A stretch of DNA of 64,000 nucleotides from Ananas comosus (taxonomy: Eukaryota > Streptophyta > Magnoliopsida > Poales > Bromeliaceae). The notes beneath the pieces are model-generated. The model did no database searches, was not told the origin of the DNA, and was given only the letters and a program-made list of their open reading frames with translations. Each line of letters starts with the position of its first letter. The stretch's first letter is position 1. Below are positions 56,662 to 64,000 of the stretch, in pieces. The stretch is from NCBI RefSeq assembly GCF_001540865.1, contig NC_033629.1:11612060-11676059 (forward strand), read 5' to 3'. Position numbers and translations under genes: made by a program.

Positions 56662-58120
56662 CCGGGCACAACTGGGTACATGGTGATTCCCCAGTCATTT
56701 TTGATGTAGTGGAGATCAGTGTGGCACATCCCACAATAAAGCACCTTTATGGTCACATCGTCCACTCCATTCTCCCTGGACCCATATCCAATAATAGCAC
56801 CTTGTTAATAATGTAACACGTATATTGAAGCATATATATATATATATATATATATAATCTTAATTTATGGATCATACATATAATTCGTGCACATATGTTA
56901 CGACTCTGTTCTTAATAAGCAATTGCAGTTGCAGTTCATCTCATCATCATACATATATAGATCTCATTTCTTCCACCGGAGCATCGGTTCAGGCCAACCA
57001 TGGTGTGATCAAGCCTGAGCAAATCCGGCCCGTCCCAACCTCCCCGACCCGAATTATCAGGTTAGGTTAGGCCTGAGTCTAAAACACGCGTAAAAATTCT
57101 GTGCCGAATTAAGCACGAAGTAGGCAAAATCTAATCCCACCCAAAGTCAAGCTCAATCTAACATATGTTTTATCTATCTTGGACCATAGCCACTCGTGAA
57201 ATAAGTTTGATATTTCATATGAATGACAAGATTAATACAGATACATAGAATTTTTATTTTCTGTCGTATCCATTTTCTAAGTAAAGATTATAAAAGAAAA
57301 ACACACCGGCAGGGCTCGGCGCACTAGGTTAGGTGTAGATGTCGTTTCATATGTTGAGCCGTAGCCATTAGTAAAAATAAGTCCCACATTTCCAATAGAT
57401 GATAGAATCAACATAAATGTGCGAAATTTTTTGTCGCACTCATTTCTTAAATGAGGACGCCGAGAGAAAAGCACATTGACAGGGTTTGGCGCACCAGGGT
57501 TGGTGTAGATGTCCTAGTACTCGCATTCACCCCCATCTTACTTTCAATCTCTATAACTTCAAATAGATGAATAAGGATGAATTACAGTTTTGGTTCTCAA
57601 ACTAAGGGGAGCATACACTTTGGTCTGCGAATTTTAATTCATTATATATAAGTTATGATTCAATTTTCTTAAAATATTATAGGATTAAGTTTCACACTTC
57701 AGTTCAGTTGGCCGAATGATAGTGTGCCACTAATATGACAGTAAAACCGTATATTAAGTTAGCACATCAACTTAGTCCTCTATTGGACTGTATTCAGTGC
57801 AATTTGTCAAGAATTTTATAGTTGGTATAAAAAATCTTAAGTTTGAAATCTAATTATTTCGCGCTTCTAATTGAAATCATTTCAAAAAAATATATATAAA
57901 TGAATCAAACAGCTTGCTATCTTTCTTTCAAAAATATAACTTAGATCCTCTCAAAGAAGGTTTTCCGCGAGAGAGAGCGAGAGCGCGCACGAGAGAGAGA
58001 GAGAGGGGGGGAGAGAGAGAGAGCATACCTTCTTTTGAAGACAAAGGGAGTGACCTTTCCTGAAGAATCTCTAGCAGCCCATCCTGCCACAGTTTGTGTA
58101 TGATTTGGTGTTGTCTCCAT
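53112..58120 (-). CDS. CAD-like / mannitol dehydrogenase-type alcohol dehydrogenase, copy 2
   Basis: Six exons: 58029-58120, 56662-56775, 54043-54270, 53669-53954, 53405-53558 and 53112-53311. They total 1074 bp, giving 357 residues. The first five exons have exactly the same lengths and phases as copy 1, and exon 1 differs from copy 1 by a single visible base. Zinc and cofactor residues are all kept ([38 protein letters not shown]). It ends [10 protein letters not shown], four residues longer than copy 1. Expected activity is NADP(H)-dependent oxidoreduction of an alcohol/aldehyde pair in the cytosol; the substrate is unknown. Intron 2 carries a copia solo LTR, a MITE and a foldback element, and intron 1 a 171-bp direct repeat. 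The upstream TATA box is clear, unlike in copy 1. Confidence 0.95.
54902..55564 (+). mobile_element. Copia-type solo LTR in intron 2 of CAD-like copy 2
   Basis: It begins TGTTGGGTTAGTGATATC and ends TAGCTCACTACA, with a perfect 5-bp target duplication TAACC (54897-54901 and 55565-55569). Near its 3' side is the phrase CCCGTGGATGTAGCCCGG, followed by GAACCACGTAAATCTTGTG, well known from Copia LTRs. No internal region or second LTR, so it is a solo LTR. It lies opposite in sense to the host gene. Confidence 0.9.
55912..56174. mobile_element. TA-tract MITE, copy 11, in intron 2 of CAD-like copy 2
   Basis: Inverted ends TTATGCTATCGGAAGTATAG and TTCGATAGTATAGTAGCTCT. Internal AGTGGTCCCCACAAGATAAT matches copy 7. 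A (TA)n tract follows on the right. Its orientation is opposite to the MITE in intron 2 of copy 1, so the two insertions are independent. Confidence 0.7.
56190..56590. mobile_element. Foldback element in intron 2 of CAD-like copy 2
   Basis: Left arm: AATATATCCCTACAAAATTC, ACTTTCATATGTTGCCCGTA, CCTAATATTTTCAAATATG. Right arm in inverted sense: GAATATATTTGAAAACATTA, TTGTAGGTACAATATATAAA, TTATAAAAATATATTTATC. Non-coding centre. Confidence 0.6.
56613..56658. repeat. (GA)n next to the intron 2 donor of CAD-like copy 2
   Basis: On the coding strand the intron starts GTACTCTCTCTCTCTC. The tract is conserved in position with copy 1 (48403-48443) and was probably present before the duplication. Confidence 0.85.
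57172..57510. repeat. Direct repeat of about 171 bp in intron 1 of CAD-like copy 2
   Basis: Two tandem, diverged units. The first runs from GGACCATAGCCACTCGTG to TAGGTGTAGATGTCG (57180-57343). The second runs from GAGCCGTAGCCATTAGTA to TTGGTGTAGATGTCC (57355-57512). Shared landmarks are GGCAGGGCTCGGCGCAC / GACAGGGTTTGGCGCAC. No known family was recognised. Confidence 0.65.
57826..57935 (+). mobile_element. tRNA-derived SINE, strongly diverged
   Basis: AAGTTTGAAATCTAATTATTT, then TTCTAATTGAAATCATTTC, AATGAATCAAACAGC and TTGCTATCTTTCTTTC follow the SINE 3' half in order. It is old, with an A-rich end. Confidence 0.35.
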
Positions 58121-58165
58121 CTCTCTCTCACTCTATAAAACTATATAACCAACACAATACCACAA

Positions 58166-58204
<39 letters not shown>

Positions 58205-58230
58205 ACACAGATGGGGGAAGAGATTAGGCT

Positions 58231-58237
58231 ATTTATA
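58231..58237 (-). promoter_or_regulatory. TATA box of CAD-like copy 2
   Basis: On the minus strand the sequence reads GGCTATAAATAGCC, 111 bp upstream of the ATG. A (CT)n-rich 5' UTR (58131-58200) lies between. The position and context are typical of a plant core promoter. Confidence 0.65.
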
Positions 58238-58240
58238 GCC

Positions 58241-60065
58241 ATTCCTATGCTCACTTGGATTCCCTATTTTGACCTCATATAAAGCATAGGGGTCTTTTAT
58301 TATTACTTTTTTTTTGGGTAAAGTTAGTATTATATTTATGCTCATTTGAGAAGTAAAAAAACTATACATATATATATATTTTAGTCATAGAAGTAGGTTT
58401 GTTGACTCTCCTACTAGAGTCTTTTTTTGAGAATTACATGGAAAAGGAGTTGAGCTTGTTGGGAAATTTGTTGTGCTAGGGCCCATCCACAACTAAACTT
58501 TTCCATTTGTAACAAAAAAGGTCTTTTTCTAATTAATTATTACAATGTGACTCCTTTTGACTTTAATTTTCCACTTTTTTATTATTTTACAAAATTAAAT
58601 TTTGGGAAAATAATAAATCTTTATGCTTTTAAGAAGAGGTTCTAGCTAGTAGTTTAGTTTACAAAATAAATTAAATATCTATAAAGTAAAACACTTTGAT
58701 CTTTAACTATTTTTTATTAATTTCCCTCTGCATTTATTTTCAAACTAGATCAAATCTGAGTGGTGTACCAACATTCGTTTTCAAATTAAATTAAGCACCG
58801 GATATAATATTTTGTCTAAAATATAGATCAGAATTAGGCTAAAACATCGTAAAAAGTGATCAAGTCCAATAATTATTCAATTGAAGAGACCCAAGTTCGA
58901 ATCCTAATTGATTCACATTTCCAGCTAAATTTATTTCTATATGAAATAAACGAAGCAGGTAGCGTGCTACCTATTTCTTAAAAAAAAAAGAAAAAAAAAA
59001 GAAAAAAATTTATCCTACCTGCCCCAAGTACTAAAAGAAAAAAAAAAAAGTACTATGTAGTACCAAAAATTTAATTTCTCACTACAATCCCCATTTAATT
59101 TGAATGAAAATCCTAAAACTCTTAAATAAAAGCTTTATAATCAGAAATATATATTCCACGACATTTAAAAAGACTATGTACTAAAAATGATAAATTTTGA
59201 ACTTTGATTTCTTATAAATCAAAACTAATACTTTAGTAATTATTTTCAATTGAAATTTAATCCAACCTACCCCAAGTACTAAGCAGAATATTTAAAAAAA
59301 AAAACAAAAGAGAAAAAAAGCAAAGTACTATATAGTACCAAAAAATTTAATTTCTCACTACAACCCCCATTTAATTTGAATGAAACTCCTAAACTTCACG
59401 CTACACTCCTAAAACTCCAAGAATAAAATCTTCATAATCAGAAATATATATTCCATGACATTTACGTACTAAAAGTGATAAATTTTTTAACGTTGATTTC
59501 TTATAAATCAAACAACTAATACTTTAGTAATTAATATATTTTTCAAATCTTGTGGTTTTTTCCGCATACATAGGCTCTTTAGAGGGGTGTAGGTTGCAAA
59601 CATGGAGTTAAATTTGTGCATAAGGCCAATAAGTACACCAGGTGTAAACAATAATTTTTGCAGTACGTTGGACTTTTTACATTGTAACTCCAAATATCCG
59701 AATCAACTATTAAGCTAAGCTAACTTTGCAACAAATAAAATTAACAACGATGTCTCACCAACTATCTTTGGTGCAAATGACAAAGGACTTGATAATTGAT
59801 ACACAAAATTTTAAATTCAAATTTTAATTGATTCATATTTACTGTATGCTACCTATTTTTTTAAAAAAAAACAGTGTCTCACGCGTACACAAGAGTTGGT
59901 TTTTGCTTTTTATTTTTGTTTTTTTTTAAGATATTGCCAAAAAAAACTCTCTTTTTTTTGTCAGACTTTTTTTTCTCCTTGCTTCCCTTTGCTCGGGTCT
60001 TTATTCGGCCAAAATTCTAGAAATAGTACAATTTTTTATTTAATTTTATCTATCCTTTTCTCAAA

Positions 60066-60126
<61 letters not shown>

Positions 60127-60388
60127 GATCTATTTCATAATTTTCTAGATCTTTAATTGTCTTCTTCTTGCTCAGCTTTTTCGCCACTCGACACTTTTCT
60201 CTCATTTAATCTGTCAGGTGACACCAACTTTATATCCACCCTTAATTTGTGTTAATATGGAGCTTGGCGGAGTTTGGTCGACTTGAAGAGAGGGATGAAA
60301 AAGCAAATATTATTTGATTTATAAGAGAAAGATGTTTGAATTTTACCTAGGTCTTTTAATTGATCTTTATAAAAAATATTATAAGTGA
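58241..60388. other. Intergenic, no gene seen
   Basis: AT-rich. It contains SINE remnants (58865-58985; possibly 59790-59870), an imperfect direct repeat at 59012-59545 (unit near 280 bp, marked by CTCACTACAA and AATATATATTCCA occurring twice) and a long (TA)n tract at 60069-60124. No coding potential. Confidence 0.45.
58865..58985 (+). mobile_element. tRNA-derived SINE, 5'-diverged
   Basis: AAGAGACCCAAGTTCGAATC carries box B. It is followed by CTAATTGATTCACATTTCC, AAATAAACGAAGCAGGTAGC and GTGCTACCTATTTC and then an A-rich tail. The region upstream of box B is not conserved. Confidence 0.6.
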
Positions 60389-60389
60389 N

Positions 60390-60553
60390 TTTTTTTTTTT
60401 TGGAGAGAGAGATAGGTAGCACGCTACCTGCTTCGTTTTTTCTATTTAGAAATAAGCTTAATCTGGAAATGCGAATCAACTAGGATTCGAACTTGGGTCT
60501 CGGGTACCAACCACCAAGTCCTTTGCCACTTGCTCTAGGGACGGTCGGTTGTT
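60390..60553 (-). mobile_element. tRNA-derived SINE, full-length
   Basis: T-run from 60390, then GGTAGCACGCTACCTGCTTC, CTAGGATTCGAACTTGGGTC, TGCTCTAGGGACGGTCGG. Box A and box B are both intact on the minus strand. No clear target duplication: the left flank has an undetermined base at 60389. Confidence 0.75.
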
Positions 60554-61117
60554 TCGCTGTTAGTTGAGGAACAGAAATTGGATCGAGGGTGGTGATTGTT
60601 TTTGTCCGTACCATTCCCTATAATTTCTTATATTATAAGCTTAACTTTTATGAGCTTGATAATTAATTTATTAGTTTATGATTAGGTTTGAACACCAGTT
60701 CGCATATCTTCTCCTCTTTAGATTTTTTTTTTCAATTAAAAAATACAGAGTTTATAGTCCAAAGTAGGATATTTTTGATGTAAAATGAAAAGTAGGTCCT
60801 AAATCTAAAAGGGAGAAAATTAGAGAAAACTAGTAAAATGAAGTAATATTGTGCCTTTCAAACAGTATATTAATACAATAATCTGAAATAAAGCAATGCA
60901 ATATTAGAACATATCAATACCAAAGTTAAAAAAAAAAAATACTACTAATAATAATTACTTCAGCATGCAACTTACCGATTAGGCATTCCTAATTACATTT
61001 CTTAGTTGCGACCGTAATATTTTTCTCCTTAGCATTTTTTAAGAAAGAAATATAGTGACAAAATAAACACGCAATACACGCAACTTTCAAGTGAATAAAC
61101 TAGACCTAATAATTTTG
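60554..61117. other. Intergenic, no gene seen
   Basis: Non-coding AT-rich DNA without recognisable repeats apart from A/T runs. Confidence 0.35.
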
Positions 61118-61652
61118 ACCCAAACTCGCGGGTACCTGTGGATTACCCACAAATTTGCGGGTATGGGTACTAGCTTTTTCAACTCAAAAAATTACGGATA
61201 AAACGGATGGGTATCCATTAAACAGTGGATATTTTGAGTAACCCGAGGGTACCCGCACATATATTTTTTAATTACAAAATATATTTTCTTAATTAATATA
61301 TATTTTTTTATTTATCCATTCTAAAAACTCTAATCTTAATTTTTTATTGCGTGTCTTTTATATTACAAAATATTTTTGCCTTAAGACTTTGAATATTTTT
61401 ATTGTATGTTATGATATTTTAAACAATGAGTTATATTACGTTTTTAAAACTTATATATATATGTGTTTTGCATTTAAAAAATATAAGTGCAAAAAAAAAA
61501 AATTACAGGTAACCCACATACCCACCCGCCCACCTGCGGGTGGATATGGGTAAAAATGTTGGCTGCCCAAAAATTTACGGGTAAATTTTATCCATGCTCA
61601 AATAACCCGCGGGTCCAATAACCCGCCCGCGGGTTACCTGACCCGACCGTTT
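61118..61652. mobile_element. Degenerate (GGGT)-rich inverted element
   Basis: The left part has CAAACTCGCGGGTACCTGTG, ATTTGCGGGTATGGGTAC and AACCCGAGGGTACCCGC. The right part has inverted-sense and GC-rich phrases (CCACCCGCCCACCTGCGGGT, AATAACCCGCGGGTCCAATA, CGCGGGTTACCTGACCCG). It is comparable in style to 44511-45231, but I could not show direct homology. Confidence 0.45.
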
Positions 61653-62180
61653 GCAAGGTCTAGAATAAACACCCAAAGGAATCATTCAATTTGACTATGA
61701 CTTATAAATTAAGCCCTCATCAAATCACACTAAATTTAAAAAAATTTGAAGTTTCCACTCAACTTAAATGTGACTCACATGGAATTAATATTGAAGGTGA
61801 CTTCTCTAATGTTGCGTGTACAGGGTGGGAAATTCACATATATACTTAGAGACTTTGACTAGTCATCAACAAGTACTAGAGATTTTCTTTTTCTTTTTTT
61901 TCTTTTTTGGTTGGTTGATGGGAACTTCCACTAAGTTTACCTCCTTTCAAAGTCAAAGTCTTTTAAAAGTCAATTTGTCAAGGATTCTAAGCAAATGGGT
62001 TCCAATGTGCAAGCAATTGAAAGGAATAAAGGCCTTTGTTGAGTGGGAATGCATGGTCTAATTAAGCAAATTTGACTAGACCATGATTATGAGTCAATGT
62101 GAGCAAAAGGAGTCTCTAGGGCAAAGATGCTGGACTCTAGGTCATATTATAAATAAAGAAATTGAGTTAAGTGTGGCAAA

Positions 62181-62281
<101 letters not shown>

Positions 62282-62314
62282 ATATTCATGCTTGCTAAAA
62301 ATGTATAGAACTTA

Positions 62315-62575
62315 CTTGAATATCCAACCTTTTAATATTTTGATATTATTATCCAATCTTTCAATTTATTTGATTTTAAGCAGGTAACAACATTTTGACA
62401 TTAAATTTTATATATATAGTTGCGAGACTTGCATGAAGTATACTAGTTAAACTTGTAAAAATAAACAGTGCATTTAAATTGCGAAGTCAAAGTGTCGTTG
62501 ATTGATTCAATACAAATAAATAAAAAGATTCAATAATAAAATCAAAATTTTGCAAGTTTAGGTAATCAACTAATT
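62315..62575. mobile_element. Stem-loop repeat family, copy 4
   Basis: Left TTATCCAATCTTTCAATTTA and TTTGATTTTAAGCAGGTAAC. The inner part GAGACTTGCATGAAGTATAC is shared with copy 1 (ATTACATGAAGTATACTAAC). The right arm has AAGTCAAAGTGTCGTTGATT. Confidence 0.5.
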
Positions 62576-63733
62576 TTGTATATGTATGTTTTTACCTTTA
62601 TGCTTTGAGTAGTGTAAGTTATAATGAGCTTGTTAATTGCTTGTTAATTTGAATGTAGGTCTATAAAAGTCCATATCTAACTTCAGTTTCGAAGCCTATT
62701 GTTGTAGCCTTGAATTTATTGATAATATCATATTTCTTACAAAAAATTAATTTGTATTTAATTGGTTTAAAATTATAAGAAAAAAGATCAACCACGATTT
62801 TTGTTTAATTTGTCGGTTATTATTGAATCCATTTTATATATCCTTTACCAATTTCTTTCCAAAATCAGTGTAAGGAGATTTTATATATAGCTTCCTCGAG
62901 TATTATTATATTTTTAAATTATTTCTATATTTTCCTGAATTAGGAAAATATGGAATCTAAGGCCAATAAGTTTTGATAGTTTTAAATTTTGATTCTTAGG
63001 ATTAGGAATTCTAATAAATTTATTTTATCAAACATGGCATATCTGGATTTAAAAACTATATATTAAAACTATAAGCATTCATTTAGCCTATCCGAACTAA
63101 TTCATTACTTTTCTCCTTATAAATCAAAGACACTTTAGCCCACTAATAAACACCCTAAATTTGCAAAAATAAGAAAATTAATTTATGCAAAATTGCCAAA
63201 TACTACTAAAGTTTTCTAGATGGTTAAATCTATTTAGGCTTCGTTTGGGATTGCGGGGAGATTGCGTTATGTGCGGTGAGAAACAACGATAAGAAAATAT
63301 CTTGTTTGTTTCGGTACGTAATATTGCGTTCCGCATATTGCGGTTAGTAGGTTACGATATATTTCCTCCCTATATGTTTCTAGTAGGTTACTAGAAACAT
63401 GTATATAATTAAGCATAGTCCCAATATTTAACTAACCTTCCTAATATCCAACAACCACTAAAACCTCTTCATGAATAAGTTGCTCTCTAAGACTCCTCTT
63501 CATGCATCAACTGCTCCACAACTAAACTATACCATGGTGATATAAAAATAGCTTCTTTCACTTACCTCCATCTTTATATATATGCCCAAATGTTTTATTC
63601 TCTTTAAAAGCCTATATATATATATGTATAATCCCCTTGTAAAATGCAAAGCAACTAAAACTTTAACCCTCCTCCAAAATCAATAAACCTAGCTACTTGG
63701 GTTTTGTGTTAATTACCAATCTCTTACCCTATA

Positions 63734-64000
63734 ATGGATAGTAGTAGTAGTAGTTACAAAAATACCAAGTCTCTTGGTGAGCCTATTCATGGAAAGCCTA
63801 CTCATGGAAAAGCCAAAATATTAGCCCTTGGAAAAGCATTTCCTCAGCAATTGGTGATGCAGGATTTCCTTGTTGATGGGTACTTCAAGAGCACTAATTG
63901 CAATGACTCTGAGCTCAAACAAAGATTGACTAGACTATGTGAGTGATAATACATGCATGGCTCTTCTTTTTTTTTTTTCCCTTAGGGAAAGGGCAGTTGG
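63734..64000 (+). CDS. LAP5: Type III polyketide synthase (LAP5/PKSB type), first exon
   Basis: Exon 1 runs from ATG 63734 to 63938 (68 codons plus one base). A GTGAGT donor then splits a Cys codon, the intron position conserved in the chalcone synthase superfamily. The rest lies beyond the right edge. The reading ILALGKAFPQQLVMQDFLVD, then GYFKSTNCNDSELKQRLTRL, closely follows LAP5/PKSB rather than true chalcone synthases. The active-site Cys-His-Asn triad lies in the missing exon. Known role of LAP5/PKSB: with LAP6 it condenses hydroxy fatty acyl-CoA with malonyl-CoA to alkylpyrones in the anther tapetum for sporopollenin. The N-terminal Ser run and the His/Gly-rich segment before AKILALG are not conserved family features. 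Confidence 0.9.

Noticed and set aside
60390..60553. A tRNA gene suggested by GGTTCGAATCC-like box B
   Set aside because: The same box occurs in all SINE copies; no cloverleaf with an acceptor stem can be drawn, and the body ends in poly-A.

Overview
The window is nuclear DNA of a flowering plant, probably a monocot. The evidence is a set of plant-only gene families (plant synaptotagmin, RMR receptor, PLS-class PPR, FD-type bZIP, CAD/mannitol dehydrogenase, LAP5-type polyketide synthase), introns with GT/AG borders, a strong 5' to 3' GC decline in the PPR and FD genes, and very AT-rich intergenic DNA full of MITEs, SINEs, small LTR elements and microsatellites. The species cannot be named from the sequence alone.

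Layout from left to right: the 5' end of a synaptotagmin gene on the minus strand (1-1776, running off the left edge); repeats; an RMR-type PA/TM/RING gene on the plus strand (8095-10834) with no visible start codon or signal peptide; an intronless E-class PPR gene on the plus strand (12478-14112); a complete 564-bp TRIM retroelement (14627-15190); a repeat-rich desert; an FD-like bZIP gene on the minus strand (22353-23798) with a frameshift and no visible last exon; a 4.9-kb giant inverted-repeat element (24771-29696), whose left half looks like uncorrected gap-fill; a La-related protein 1 gene on the minus strand (33564-38825); a second desert; two tandem CAD-like dehydrogenase genes on the minus strand (45701-50290 and 53112-58120) with matching exon structure; and the first exon of a LAP5/PKSB-type polyketide synthase on the plus strand at the right edge (63734 onward).

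The genes form no operon or pathway cluster. The only functional grouping is the CAD-like tandem pair. FD (flowering) and LAP5 (pollen wall) are developmental genes that happen to lie in the same region.

Most of the non-genic DNA can be assigned to a few families that recur inside the window: a tRNA-derived SINE (about 9 copies, three with visible target-site duplications), a MITE group sitting in or beside (TA)n tracts (11 or more copies), a foldback family built from a 'CCCTGTGGTTT' phrase (3 copies), a roughly 300-bp stem-loop family (4 copies), and TRIM-type small LTR elements. I found no CRISPR array, rRNA gene, credible tRNA gene or convincing new functional system. The strongest leads are the giant foldback element and its assembly problem, the TA-targeting MITE group, and the lesions in the RMR and FD genes.
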